Positions 23,080-36,139 of a DNA stretch of 64,000 bases are shown in pieces. The position numbers were made by a program, and so were the translations under genes. The notes beneath the pieces were generated by a model. That model was not told the DNA's origin. It made no database searches and saw nothing but the letters and a program-made list of their open reading frames with translations. Origin of the DNA: Scilla litardierei (lineage: Eukaryota; Streptophyta; Magnoliopsida; Asparagales; Asparagaceae); assembly GCA_030789695.1 (NCBI GenBank), contig CM061132.1, positions 154,796,817-154,860,816 of the forward strand, read 5' to 3'. Position 1 is the first letter of the stretch. The number at the start of each line of letters is the position of its first letter.

Positions 23080-24866
23080 TGTAAGGACCGTTCATCCCTT
23101 GCAATACTAACAATAAACTCTAGAGGGTGGTGAATAGAGTAATGACAATAAATTGTGCAATTAAAATTTAATTTGCAAATGCAGAATAATAAGTGCAAGA
23201 TGAATTAATCAACACAACCAATCCAAATACAAACACAAGATTTTATCATGATTCCCCAAATTTGAGTACGTCCAAACACACCAAATATTCACTATAATCC
23301 TACACTAGGTAGTGAATACAATTCATACACAAGGGATACCCTACACAAGGAATATGCCATTTACAAGGACTCAACCTACCCTACACAAGGGTCTAACTCC
23401 TACACAGAGAGAAACTAATTTCCACACAGATAATTAGGGTTATTCTACACAATGATACAATCACCCTTACAAGGGTTAAACTCTCACAAAGAGAGTGACC
23501 AACTCCCACGAGTATCTAATTCCGACAAAGAGAATTAGGGTTTCAAGAAAACAAATGAAACAAATAACTCTTACATATGCCTTGAAGAGCTGAACTGACT
23601 CAATGAAGTATGCAAGGCATGGAAGAGGATCTCCAAGTGTTGAGATGAACTTGATTTTTACTTGGAGGATTTTCCTTGAGCTTGACTTCAATGCATGAAG
23701 ATGAATGTGAGCTCTTAGAGGTAAATGAGAGAGTTTGAGAGTGGCTTAATGATTCTCAAAGATATGCAATAGTTCCAAGGGGTTATAATAAACTAATCAC
23801 TCTCCTATTTATAGGATCCCCAAATAAACCCTCAATTCTAAGCAAAAAGTCCAAATGACTAAATCTGCAACGACTAGATTTTGGCAGTTTACACTTAGCC
23901 AGTCGACTGATGAATAACTGACAGTCGACTGGTCAACGGCTATAAAAATCCCAACGGCTATAATCTGAACCAGGACAAGCGACTGTAGAATACTATGCAT
24001 GTGCATGTACAAGGTATATGCGCCTGAATATCCTTCAGTGGGTGACTGACAAATATGATGGAAATGTGCTGAGAAAAACATAACTTTCGCACTAGCGTCT
24101 TCAGACGATAGATGACCAATTCTCGTGCGCATGTAATTTGACAGGCGACTGAAAACCTCTCATCAATCGACTAGCTTGTAAAGTGGGCTGAACCCCAGAA
24201 AATGCAAGCTACGCACTTTGATACACATACGACTGGAGAACAAATCTCAAGCGCCTGATGGAAGACATGCGCCTATAATATGAACATCAGTCGTCTGTTT
24301 CCAATAGCTCAAGAAAGAGTCAAGAAATGTTGTCTTGAGCTGTGCACAACAGTCGTCTATAGAAGGCTGGCCAGGCGCCTGAAGGTCATCCAGTCGCCTG
24401 TCAAGCATTCATCAGTCGACTGTGGGAGAGTCAAAAACTCCAATTTGAGTTTAAGGCATGGTGAACCTATTGGGATGATTTCTACGATAATTCTAATGCT
24501 CACTAAGATGAAAAAATGCATATGCATGAATGAGTTATACCATCTATCAAGTCATTACAATAAACCTAGACTCAAAAAGAGAAAATCAATAAATGAAATA
24601 ATACATGGATTACATTGCATCCCTTAGAGTCTAATCTTCAATCTCTTGATACCTTGATGCTCCCCATCATCTTCCAAGCTTTGACACCCTTTGAGTCCAA
24701 GCCATGACATTGCTCCTCTTGATGTCCATTCTTGCAACCAAGCATTTAGTCTCCAAAAATGATATTCTTGAAATGTTAACTATGAGACTAAAATATGAGA
24801 GTCATTAGCAACAACATAATGTCGTGATCATTATCAAAATAATATTGGTATGAAACACCAATACCT

Positions 24867-24870
<4 letters not shown>
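23080..24870 (-). mobile_element. Solo LTR, Sirevirus-like Copia (1.8 kb)
   Basis: On - it starts TGTTAGGTATTGGTGTTTCA (24870) and ends with CTATTCACCACCCTCTAGAG then GGTCCTTACA (23080). Inside are many short motifs built on CAGTCGACTG and GGCGACTG (23890-24420) and repeats of CACAAGGG/CACAAAGAGAG type (23330-23530). It has inserted into a GA-rich simple repeat, visible on both sides, which hides its TSD. Confidence 0.65.

Positions 24871-24904
<34 letters not shown>
24871..24904. repeat. (GA)n microsatellite
   Basis: About 17 AG dinucleotides running into (GT)n, abutting the right end of the solo LTR. The matching left part is the GAGAGAGAGG tract at 23062-23077. Confidence 0.9.
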
Positions 24905-24906
<2 letters not shown>

Positions 24907-25799
24907 TGTGTGTTGATGATGTCGACCACGGGGGAGGTGAGCGAAGATTGCAATAGAGAGGGGGCGGATGGAGAGGAAGGGATAATTTGGGGAAATTTAT
25001 GTATATGTGTAAAGTAAAAAATGAATTTAAATAATATTGGAGGGTGTAAAGTTGTCTGTGTGTGTAGAATTTCTCAGCCTGTTCAACGTTGTTCTGAGTA
25101 ATCGGCATCGACCAAAGGACATCCACGTCATGGGATATGGTTCCTCTCAATTGGCCATTTGGGCAGACTGTTGCTGTAAAATCTATAAAGTTTGATAAAA
25201 ATATATGTGTAAATTAAATTAAACAACTTTGTATTTTATTTCATTCTAGTTCAACACATTCTATACTATTATTTTATAAAATAATGCCGAGTTTTTTTTA
25301 TTAATTTGGATGATATGTGCAATCATTTAGGCCATATTTATTTTAGCTTAGTTTATATATTTGCAATCAGAATGATAATTAACACAATAACATCTGTCGG
25401 AACCAGTGGGAGAGGCAGGACATGATATTATCCAACCACTCGTAAGGAAGTCTAAGAAGATTCCTCAAGCTCCTAAGAATACTAAGGTTTCCTTGTAGAA
25501 AATGGGGTCGAGGATAGTATCATGGTTGATGATGACCGTGTTAGCTTCTAGGAAGCCATTTAGAGTAGCGACTGTCAGATGTGGCTTGATGCCAAAATGC
25601 GTTCCATGCGCATTAATAAGGTATGAAATTAGGAAATGCATCCAAGAAAAAGTTTCCATTGGCTGCAAGTGTAACTGCAATGAGAAAGATCGTTGTAGAT
25701 AGAGAATTAGGAACATGCAGGCCTGGGCTGGGTTGGTTGCGAAAGTTCTCACCAGTAGCCATGCACAAGTCTATTCGGATTATACTCGCTATCGCTTAA
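24905..25799. other. Intergenic DNA with an unidentified protein-like relic
   Basis: Most is featureless. On -, 25424-25755 reads as a protein-like sequence beginning MATGENFRNQPSPGLHVPNS with a hydrophobic LSTTIFLIAVTLAANGNFF stretch, then several in-frame stops before RSLRNLLRLPYEWLDNIMSC. I cannot assign a family. It could be a decayed gene or chance. Confidence 0.3.
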
Positions 25800-26651
25800 T
25801 GTAAATTTTACATGACTCGGCAAGAAGGTCTTGAGATCAGTGTGAGCAAAAAGAAAGCATGTAGACTGCATAAGACCAGTGGCAATTCTCTAAGTCATCC
25901 TCCTAATGTACATGGGTGACATTTCTTTTGATAATGAACAACATAGGGATGTTGAACTCTATTAAAAGGATGGATGTCAAACAAATTCTCCTTAAAGGAC
26001 TTGGGAACAATATTATTAACACTCGGTATAAAAATCTATAGAGATATATTTAAAAGGATATTGAGTCTCTCCCAGCCCAATTACATTGACACTGTAACGG
26101 TCTGTTTTCGTTGTGCACGTTTTCCGTAACAAAGACAATTTCAAACGATTTCAAACTTGAGTAAATGTTTTTTCTTCTATTTTTTCGTCACTCAAATCTG
26201 AAAATGGACTTCATATTCGTGATCCTCGCGACGATACGAACCCATGGTATTATTTTCGTAATTTTTCGGAGTCGTTTCATCCCAGGGGCAAAATCGTAAT
26301 TTCGGTTTTACGTTTACTAATTACATTGTTGATTACTTTTACTTATTACTAATTAACAAATCTTAATTACGTTTTACCCCTACCTAACCGCATACCTAAC
26401 CCACACGTCGGCAGCAGCCCATGAGTTCCTTACCGACGAGTTTAGTCAAGCTTTTGTCAATTCCTAAAACCTAATATCACTATTACATTAATTACAACCT
26501 GTCTATATTCCCTCTGCATATGACCAAAACATCTCCTTCTCGTTTGGCAAACACAAACACAAACACAAACACACACACACACACACACACACAGCAAAGG
26601 GGAGTGCTCTCCCACTTTCAACTCTCTCATCCATTAGCTCTTTCTTTTATA

Positions 26652-26655
<4 letters not shown>

Positions 26656-26733
<78 letters not shown>
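26656..26733. repeat. (TA)n microsatellite
   Basis: About 39 AT dinucleotides inside the solo LTR, close to an (AC)n tract at 26549-26593. Length is likely to vary between individuals and to be assembly-sensitive. Confidence 0.95.
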
Positions 26734-26735
<2 letters not shown>

Positions 26736-28673
26736 CTCACCCTCCCACTATCTATCCCACTCATTCATCGGAGTCGCCCCCCGAAGCTCAGCTCCAGCAA
26801 GCTCGCATCCAACGTCGAGACCCTCGGCATTTCCCCTCGACTTCACGCTCAACTCCGACGTCGACTAAACCAACCATCGAGCGGCCCTCTCCGACACTCC
26901 TCCGACGCACTGGTGGACTTCTCGCAGGTGCCAACGAACCCCGAACTCCGCCGGAGCTCCTCCGCGTCGAAAACACTCGAAAACAGCTCGAGGGCTCTTT
27001 GTTGCCACGCACACCACCACGCGCGCGTCGCCGGCCGTCGGCCAGTGGCCCCGCCGCCCTTCCTCCGACCGGTGACCACCCCCTCGCCGATGTGCCCTGC
27101 CGACCTCCGACACGACCCCACATACCTCCAGTTGATGCATGTGTGAGTTTCAAATGAGAAGAAAAAAACACAGTTACGCAAATGAGAAAAGAGAGAGATT
27201 ATTATAATGTTAATATAATATAAGTTTATATAGTGACTTTGTGATACATGTATCATTATAATAAACGGATATTGTCAGAAGATCTGCGCCTTCGTCACGA
27301 ACGTGTAGGCGCCAGTTTCGTCTCAATCCGATACTTAATTTTCAAGTTATGATTTTTCAAAGTTTGTTGTAATAGTTTTAATTTACTTTTAAATACGTGT
27401 ATTTCTATTTTTATATGGGTTTGTGGACTAAAAATTAATAGTAAATAATATAGGAACAAGAAAAATACACTGTAATGCCCAAAAAATCAGAAACGACAAA
27501 ACGGACCCATTGGCGATGGTTTCATCACCAAAGGGCGAGTATTTTTAAAGTTTAAATCTAATTAGGATGTTTTCATTTAAAAATTAATATCTTAAGATTT
27601 TCACATGCACTAACGTACGAGAAAAATATATGTTATAGTACTAGTTAATATGGTCATTTTGACCACTTGTTGGAAGAATTCCGACGTATGGTTTGTCCTA
27701 GAGAAATCTTTGAAAAATATAATGAAAAATCGTTTTCTCGTTTTTAATTAGTTTTAATTGATTTCAAGCTTTTAAAAAATTATGAAAAATAAATAGGAGC
27801 CTTAGAAAAATAATTTTTTCATATATAAAATTATTTTACTCCCCTCTTGTCCATCTAAAAATATTTAGTATGTATTTTGACGAGTTTTAAGCGATAATAA
27901 AAATACGAACACGCTAAGAAAAATAGATAGAAATTAGTGTAGCCATTAACTAATGATTTCGTGTGTTTGCTGGTACCAATTCTCGTGCACCAGCTCCATT
28001 AGAAGCTCTAGCTACAACCTCGTCTTACTACGACGATCTCGATAACGGTAAGTCACTCTAATTCTAAATTTAGAAAACTAGACAGTGTACTTGTATAAAC
28101 TTAGGATTTCATGAATAGCCTCGGCACGGCTATTGACCAGAACAAACGACTAGAGCCCTAACTAATTAAGAAACTAAACTTATCGTCTCAGAACGAATAT
28201 TAACTTGACGTTACAACATTGCCAACTTTGGTCGTTGTAGCATGCGACCATCTACTTGGGTAAATTGTGTACTAATGGAAATACCGCATGCTCGAAGTAT
28301 GGGATTGATATCATAGTTGTTAGACTTGAAAAACATTGCTCAGGACTGACATTCTCTGTTGAGGCTTCTGCCTTGACTCTTCAACAAGCAAAGCTCTTTG
28401 GAGTGTTGTTAATGCCTTTGAATGTCTCTGGAGTGAGACCATTGTGCATAACTATTGGTATGTAAGTCGGTCTATCACAACCGCCATTAGTATCTTTACA
28501 GGCTCTCTACTTCGAAGTAAACTCATTATCACCATGATAACCCTCTACAACCCTCGCCTTCCATGTCCTGATGCTTGTCACTTGAAAAACTTTGCATGAA
28601 ACATCGATATACTTGTTGCTCGATAACTCGCGTTTAAATAGTTACATCACCTGTTGCATGCCATGCTAATAAA

Positions 28674-28775
28674 ATATCATGTGGAATATCATGTGGAATA
28701 TCTTGTGAAATATCTTGTGGAGTATCGTGTGGAAAATCTTGTGAAACAACTTGTGGAACATCCTGTAAAAAACAT
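28674..28775. repeat. Degenerate 12-bp tandem repeat
   Basis: About eight units of the type TATCATGTGGAA / TATCTTGTGAAA within the 3.5-kb solo LTR. The sister LTR at 30294-33240 has only traces (CATCCCGTGGA near 32486), so the array grew after the copies separated. Confidence 0.75.
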
Positions 28776-30101
28776 GTACATAGAACACTTGGCACTTTAC
28801 TGGATTTGGGGTAACTCATAGTTTGAGAGAGTGTGAGAGTGACTGGAGTTCATCTTCCCGTACCGCTGCCTGTGTTTCAGCATCCCGTCCCGCTGCCTGT
28901 GTCTCGGCAAAATTCATGTACTGCTGCCTATGTTCCAGCATTCGTCTGGGTAAGCGACCCAGGCAAGAGATGAACTCAATGGTCACATATTATACTCTTC
29001 GGCTTGAGTCGCGTAGTTCTAGTGTAGTTACTCTTGTACAATCACCTTTACTTTACGCATTACAGTCACCTTTACTTTACGCTTTGCATGCACTTTTGTA
29101 CAGTCACCTTTACTTTACACCTTGCATGCTCGTTACTTATTACATTGTATAGCCACTCATACTTTACTTATCGCTCTGGTATGCATGAATGTATTTACTT
29201 TACTTATCGCACTTGTCTTTAGCTACTTCTTTAGCATGTTCCCATACTTAGCCTGCTTTATAATTGTGCACTGCTTTAATTTCTATTTTTAGAATTATTG
29301 TGACTTACCTACGGTTCCATCTTCATGGTACCGCAGACGAGCACTTGTGGAGGTAGATGTTCTTGAGTTGACAGCACCAGAGTTCGACCCTGAGACCGCA
29401 GCTTTCAGAGCTATTTGCACTTATATACATTCTTTCTTCCATGTACCTTTATTAGATCATTTTGTACAGTATGGATTGTAATAAATGGACACAATTTGTG
29501 TATTTTTATACATCTCTGCATCGTGGCTATTTTGTTTTCGCTGGTTAACTGTAGACCTGCGAATAAATCAAATAAGTAATGTCCCTCCGAGAGCGGGTCG
29601 ATACAGACACTGAGCTAAAATGGTTTAGCATGGTAATTGCGGGTTTGATACCAACCAATCGTGGTATAACTCTTGCAAGAAGATGTCTTCAATGACTAAC
29701 TGGGAGAGAGATCGCATGATAGGGATCCCATGTGCTTCGGCAATTGGATCCATCATGTAAACTGTGATATGTACAAGACTCGCTTTTTGCACTCGGTGTA
29801 GTGAATTGACATCGGTCTGACCTTGGAGAAGGACACTGGAAATCAGTCAAGACAATTCTCAAGTTCTTGCGAATGGAAAGAAATTTGGTCAAAGAACCAA
29901 GGCTACAAAGATATTCTTTGTAGATATCAATGCATATGTGATATAGAATTGAAGAAGTACATAGAACTCCTACATGTCTCTGCAGAAGACTGCCTTAGTA
30001 GATCCATTCATAAAAGCTCTATCATATGATCGTTTAGTGTGACTCATGCGTAAAAGTGGTATGTGATACCAGGATAATTGTGCCTGAGTGCAAGTGGGAA
30101 A

Positions 30102-30293
30102 TGTTGGTAAATGTATGCTCTCGAGGCCAATTAGTTTGTAATCGGAACATCTTGTTCAAAAAATAATATGTTATCTGGTACAATTTTATCTAAGTATATT
30201 TATATATGTTTTGTCTACATTAAATACTTAGATAAAGTCCTAAGACTTAATGCGAGGTCAAACATATATCAAAATGAGGATCACGATCATGTG
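30102..30293 (+). repeat. Copia-4 3' LTR, first piece
   Basis: It starts TGTTGGTAAATGTATGCTCT directly after the purine tract. The LTR is interrupted by a solo LTR, a hAT element and Gypsy-1, and continues at 33246-33365, 37447-37533 and from 60469. Contiguity is shown by the TSD of each insertion. Confidence 0.75.
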
Positions 30294-33240
30294 TGTAACG
30301 GCCTGTACTTTTCAATCACATCTAAATCAAGTATTTAACGTAATTTCATTTTTAATTGCATTTTGTAATGGTTGATCAGGAGTTTTAAACTGATTTCAAA
30401 AATTCTTATAAAAATATTTTAGAGCATTAAACTTATTATATTGTATTTCGGCAATTTCGGATTTACTCAAATGCCCAAAACATTTCTGTTAAAATTCATC
30501 TCCCAAAATTACCGTTTTGGTTTAACGAATTTATTTTCTATTCAAATATTTTTAAAACGTTTTCAAACTTCTATGGTATCATTCTATGATCATTTAGGGC
30601 TCCCCACATTAATTTTGTAATTTTCTGAAGCCAAATCGATAGAGAACCCGCAAACCCGCTTCCAAAACGTTTTGGCCTAAAACACGTATTTCCGTAGCTC
30701 AAACCCCAAAATGGATCTTGTATTCGCGATCCTCGCGACGATACGATCTACTGGGTATGTTTTCGTAATCTTTCGGACACGTTTACTAGTAGGGGCAAAA
30801 TCGTAGTTTCGTTACAAATTTTACCGTCACCAATTACCCTAGCTAATTACTATAACCTTAATTAACTTACCTCTCACCTAACCCCTACCCGTATGCCAAA
30901 CATGAGATTCATGCCACTCCCTTTTTCTAAAGATAGTCAAAAAGCATACCTAGCTATTAATTACATGCAATTAATACATCTTAATATTATACTAATATTA
31001 GTTATTATTTAAACACCGTAGTTAACCCTCTCTTCCCCACTGAATACCCAGGTTCATCACCCTCTCCCCCTCACTACCTCTCTCTACAACCCACAGACAA
31101 GTTCAGACCTATACCCTCTTCTTCTCTGGCGAGGTCTTCCAATGCACGCAACACCACCTTCCCACCTCCGCGACCTCCTCCTCGCCATGGCCTTCCCCAG
31201 CCGAGAGCCGGCAACCCCACAAGCTTTTTAGATGAGCTTCACCGAAGCCGAGGAAAAACCCGTCGACAGTTTCATCCTCCGTTTCTCGACGCCATCCCCT
31301 CGCCTCCCTCGCGGCCACCGGATCCTTCAGAGTCGCCACCGGCCGGTGACCACCCCCGCAGCCCTCCTCCCACCGGTCACCAACCTGCCGCCTCCTCACT
31401 TCGCCACCACACCACACGCGCACGAGTCAAAAAAAAAACATAAAAGCACAGGACACCACGCACACAGTTGATAAGGAAGAGCTTTTAGATAATATAATAT
31501 TATTATATATGTTGTATGAATAGTGCCTTTTTGATATAGGTATCAGACGAAGCAACGGATACCACCAGAAGGTCCGCGTCTTCGTCACGAACGTGTAGGC
31601 GCCAGTTTCATCTCAATCCGATATTTGATTTTCAAGTTATGATTTTTCGAAGTTTATTCTAATATTTTTAATACTTATTACGTTTTTATTTCGTATTTTA
31701 AATTATTTAATTAATTATTAATAGAGTTAAGGGGTTATAAATCCATAACTAATTATACAGGGGCTAGAAAAATGTGTGGATAGCCCCAGAAAATCAGAAA
31801 CGACATTTCGGATCCAATGGCGCTGGTCTCATCTCGATCAGATGCCTACTTTTCATATAATAGATTTTTGAACCTTAAAAATAAATACGTATAAATCGTT
31901 CTAAAATTCGTAGCTCGATGGTTTTACATACAATAAAATGTGATAAAATTATATGTAATAATAGACTTCGAGACGATCATTTTGACTGCTCATTCAAGCT
32001 ATTCCGACTTGTATTGTTCCCGTAAGAAATTACGGAAGATACGCGTCACTTAAATAAATTGGGTTTTTAAGCTATTTCTAAGTTTCTAAAAATTATAGAA
32101 AATTACAGAAGCCTCTGAAAATTCTCTCCTCTTGCAGTAAAATCTAAATAATTATTTTAGGTTTATATAAAAAATTTTAATATTTTCCGACACCGTTTTA
32201 ACAAGTTTAAAAAAAATCAAACTGACCTAATTGTTTAAATAGGAAAAGTCGTGTTTTACTAATTGAGTATTTTGTGCTGCAGGTACAGACTCTGGTGTAC
32301 CAACTTCAGAGGAAGCACTAGATCCTCTTCCAGCTTACTACAACTGTATTAATTTTGGTAAGTCACGATAGGTTCTAACCTTAGAAATCTAGTCCGCTGT
32401 GCTTGTACGAACTTGTAGCACCGCCCTACTACGTGCTCGAAGCACGGAAACATACACCACTTTCTTTTTTGGACTTGTCTTGGAACATCCCGTGGACATC
32501 CGGTAAAGAACTTACACCTGACACGTCACTGGGGTTCGGGGTAACTCATAGTTTGCGAGAGTACGGGAGTGACTAGAGTTTGGTCTACCTGTCTTGTCGC
32601 CTGTGTTTCGGCTCCCTGTCCTGCTGCCTGCGTTTCGGCAAACCAAACTGCTGCCTGGGTACCGGCATTCGTCTGGGTAGCACCCAGGCAAGAGACGAAC
32701 TGAACAGTCACATATTGTACTCTCCGAATTGAGTCACGTAGTTTTAGCAGATCTTGCACAGTTACTTCTTTATAGTCATGCACTTTACTTTCTGCACTTG
32801 TACAGACACTACACCGTACTTTACTTTACTTCTGCTTGTCATACTTGTACAGTACTTCTTTTCTTTGTTTAGAATCTTTGTGACTTACCTTCGGTTCCAC
32901 TTATGGCACCGGCAAACGAAGATTAGATTGAGGAGATTGCTCCAGAGTATGAGGAGCCTGCATACGACCCGGAGGCCACAGAGTTTTAGTTACTTTTCTG
33001 TCGGAGTGTGTATTGTACTATGTATTTCCTTTTCTGCATTTCCTTTCAGTATTTCCTTTCATGTATTGGTGTGTGAGAGTATTGGTTGATGTACTTTAAT
33101 TTGGACTGTAATAATGTCTGTAAGCTGGTTTGAGTGTTGTTGGTACATCTCTACGTTGTGGCTATGCTGAATTCACTGGTAAACTGCGGAACCTGCAAAT
33201 AAACCGAATAAGTAACGGGCCCCGAGAGCGGGTCGTTACA
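30294..33240 (+). mobile_element. Solo Gypsy LTR (2.9 kb) in Copia-4 LTR
   Basis: It starts TGTAACGGCCTG and ends GAGAGCGGGTCGTTACA, with a perfect TSD ATGTG (30289-30293 and 33241-33245). It is a homologue of the LTR at 26093-29605 in the same orientation but shorter. No gag, pol or primer site is present, so it is a solo LTR. GC-rich DNA at 31100-31440 gives two overlapping false open frames. Confidence 0.87.
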
Positions 33241-33245
33241 ATGTG

Positions 33246-33365
33246 AAATGTATTAGCCATCAAGAGTACAAGTCTAAAATTATTTGTAGTTGTAGACGCA
33301 TTGAGATAGAAGATCAATGCAACAGATAGACTATTGTGTCGTCTGTCTTCACTAAGAGCTGGTGG
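33246..33365 (+). repeat. Copia-4 3' LTR, second piece
   Basis: Lies between the TSD of the solo LTR and the left end of the hAT element. Its last eight bases GCTGGTGG (33358-33365) are the hAT target duplication. Confidence 0.7.
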
Positions 33366-34013
33366 TCAGGGTGTCCAAAAAGCCCAATAGCCCGCAGCCC
33401 GGCCAGGCCCGCCCGGCCCAGGCAACGGGCCGGCCCAGCCCGTGCCCGGGGGTGTTGACCGGGCCCGAAGCCTGGCCCAGCCCGCCGCCAGGGCCGGTCT
33501 TCCGGTGCCCCCCGGCCTGGTCTGGCCCGCGCCTGTATTGCAGGCTGCAATTCAACGATCATGAGACCGTTGCCTGCAGATTTTTTTACTTTCTTTTTGG
33601 GCATCAATTCTTAGGGGGTTTTTTGGTCTTTTTTAGTCAGTTGACCAAAAATACCCCTCCCAACGGTCATAAACGGCTATTTTGGGCAGGGTATTTTGGA
33701 CATTTTACACCAAAAACCTTATAAATTTCAGCCACCCCTCTCATTTTTTTCACAATTCTCAAAATATCAAACTCTCTCAAACTCTCCCATACTCTCTCAC
33801 ACGTTCAAGCAAGCAAGATCAACCACTCTCAACCTGAATTCAAGCAAGGGGATCTGATATTCCCGTCTCAAGTCTCAAGCAAGATCAAGATTCAAGGCTC
33901 AATATCACTCTCATCTTCCTCCTCTATCATTTAACATCATCTCAGTGCTATTACGTTCAACTTCTCTACACCACTTGCAACCCGACAAATCAGGTTCCTA
34001 CATTTTTAGAATA

Positions 34014-36139
34014 ATGTCGGAACCAAACCGTAGGTCTTATACATTCCACCTGAACACTGAGGAGGAAGATAACTTTAATATGATGCGAGATAACTTTAAT
34101 TTGGAAATGCCACAAAATGAATAAACTGAATCGTATGAGCACCCAAATACTATACAACCTGCTTATACTATTTCTGCACAAACATCTTCTGTACACACTG
34201 CTACACTTGCACTACCTATTCCTGTTGATGTTCCACTTCCACCTACATAAGTAACACAACAAACCCAACACAGATCAACAAAACCTGTGGTTTGGGAGCA
34301 CTTTACAATTGAAACTGTCCCTGGAAGAGGCACGCGGGCAGTTTGTAAAATATGTAGATCTGATTTTACTTGCAAACCTTCTGATGGCACAACCCTTCTA
34401 AAGAGACATTATGCTTCTCACTTAAAAAAGACCTTAAACAGACAACATTAAACTTATCTGGCTCTTCGTCCTCTTTATCTAATTTCTCATACTCTGCTGA
34501 GACTATGAGAAAAGAGATGGCACGATTTGTAATATGCCGAGAATTACCATTTACTTATGGGGAAAGCCCCGATTTAGAAAGACTTAATCAAGTGGCCATT
34601 AACCCTGCCTTTAGAAGAGTGCCTAAAAACACTCTTCGAAGAGATGCTATGTCAATTTTTGAAGCTAGTAAAGCTAAATTGATTGAAAATTTTGCTAGTG
34701 TAAAATATAGAATAAATTTGACTTCTGATATTTGGACAACAAATGGGGTGCATCATATTTATGTGTTACATCGCTTTTTGTAGATAATTCATACATGCTA
34801 AATAAGATGATTATTGGTTTTAGAATGTTAGAGGTTGCTCATTCTGGTGGTGCTATTGGTAATATAATAATCTCTATAATTCATGATTTTAATATTGCAG
34901 AAAAGATTTTTTCAATTACGTTTGATAATGCATCCAATAACACTAGTGCAATTAGCGTTTTAAAAAGAACTTTGAACCTCGATATGGAGGGGTTGTTCCA
35001 TCAAAGATGTGCATGTCACATCTTGAACTTGATAGTTCGCGATGGACTTGCAACTTATTCACCTTATTTAGATAAAATGAAACATCTCATGTTGTTCATA
35101 CATACTTCTAGCACTAGGCGACTTCAGTACAAACAATTGTGTCGTACTAGACATAGACCATACCTGACATTTAAATTTGATGTTGCAACAAGGTGGAACT
35201 CAACTTACTTAATGCTGCAATCTATGCTTAAAAATAGAGAGCAGTTTACAGATTATTCACTTACATATCTTTCACATGATCCTGTTTTTGACATTACTGA
35301 AATAGAGTGGTTAACTGTAGAGCATCTGTATGGCTTTTTAGAAGTTTTTTTACTGGTACAAACAAATTTTCTGGGGTTTACTACCCAACATCTTATTTAG
35401 GATTAGAACAATTAGTTTTAATTTCTGATCAGATATCTAGGCATAGAGAAAGTACACACCCTATCATAATGCCTATGATACATGAAATGTCTGCAAAACT
35501 AGCTAAGTAGTGGAATCCGGTTCCTCTTCTTTACTCATTGTCTAAAGTTTTTGATCCTCGTTATAAGGAGGATGTTGCACTAGGTTTATTAAAAATGTAT
35601 TCTGAAACCATGTGATTTCCCTATTTTGAACAAGTATCTGCTGTTAAAACTAGCTCAAGAACCATGTATGCAAATTATGAGCCTAAATTTGGTAATGTTT
35701 CACATAATTCATCTGTCCCTGCTAGTGCTACTGCTTCTTCTTCTAGTAGGATTCGACAAATGTTAGGAAAGAAGAAAACAAAAAACCGTAAATTCGGATT
35801 GTTCTACTTGTGAATTAGCTAAATATTTAACTAATCCATTTCCTTTTTCAGAGGAAGTTATGGATGATGAGTATTTTGATCCTCTTGCCTAGTGGAAAGG
35901 ATATGAATCTGCTTATCCCATTCTTTCCATTATGGCACGAGATTTATTATCTGTACCTATATCTATCGTTGCTTCGGAGTCTGCTTTTAGTGAGGTGGTC
36001 GCGTTTTGAGCGACAAGAGATCACTCCTGAAGGAAGACATAGTTAAAGTTGCGGTATGTGCGAAGGATTGGTTCCATGCTGAAAACTGCTCACAGAACAA
36101 GAAGAACCTTTCTGAAGATTCCAATGAAGAAGATGAGTG
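34014..36139 (+). pseudogene. hAT transposase, BED-finger type (inactivated)
   Basis: The frame starts at ATG 34014 but stops in frame at 34122, 34248 and 34449, and changes frame near 34440, 34745 and 35350. Readable domains are a BED zinc finger (about 34288-34430: VWEHFTIE, CKICRSDF, LLKRHYASH), the RNase H-like catalytic region (34505-35400) with LTSDIWTT, FDNASNNT, HQRCACHILNLIVRDGL and VATRWNSTYLML, and the C-terminal hAT dimerisation region (about 35865-36000: YPILSIMARDLLSVP, IVASESAFS). The usual length would be near 700 residues. A hAT transposase cuts and pastes elements by a hairpin mechanism; this copy cannot, given its many breaks. Confidence 0.9.

Larger units (their letters stand above)
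26093..29605 (+). mobile_element. Solo Gypsy LTR (3.5 kb) in Copia-4 pol
   Basis: It starts TGTAACGGTCTG and ends GAGAGCGGGTCGATACA. It is flanked by a perfect TSD GACAC (26088-26092 and 29606-29610). It shares GATCCTCGCGACGATACGA, the AACGTGTAGGCGCCAGTTT block and the same 3' end with the LTR at 30294-33240, so both come from one family. The family's start and end also match the Gypsy-1 LTRs read on -. Inside are (AC)n at 26549-26593, (TA)n at 26656-26733, a 12-bp tandem repeat at 28674-28775 and repeated CACCTTTACTTTAC units at 29040-29120. Open frames at 26520-27256 are by-products of these repeats and GC-rich DNA. Confidence 0.85.
25800..30101 (+). pseudogene. Copia-4 pol relic (RT end to RNase H), split by a solo LTR
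   Basis: Segments 25890-26092 and 29611-30060 join across the solo LTR at 26093-29605. Together they read, with stops and frameshifts, as the second half of a Copia RT. They include a YMGDI version of the catalytic YVDD box, FSLKDLG, then KKMSSMTNWERDRM, IPCASAIGSIMYTVICTRL and ADPF-like VDPFIKAL at the end of RNase H. This is followed by a purine tract (GAGTGCAAGTGGGAAA) and the LTR at 30102. One catalytic Asp is Gly, so it is dead. The element is 5'-truncated; its left limit is approximate. Confidence 0.75.

Noticed and set aside
22782..23198. 138-codon His/Ile-rich open frame
   Set aside because: Derived from GAA/GAT and GA repeats and crosses the edge of a solo LTR.
26520..27256. Long open frames on both strands with Tyr-Ile repeats or Arg/Gly-rich sequence
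   Set aside because: They arise from (AC)n and (TA)n repeats and a GC-rich block inside a solo LTR; no domain is recognisable and the strands shadow each other.
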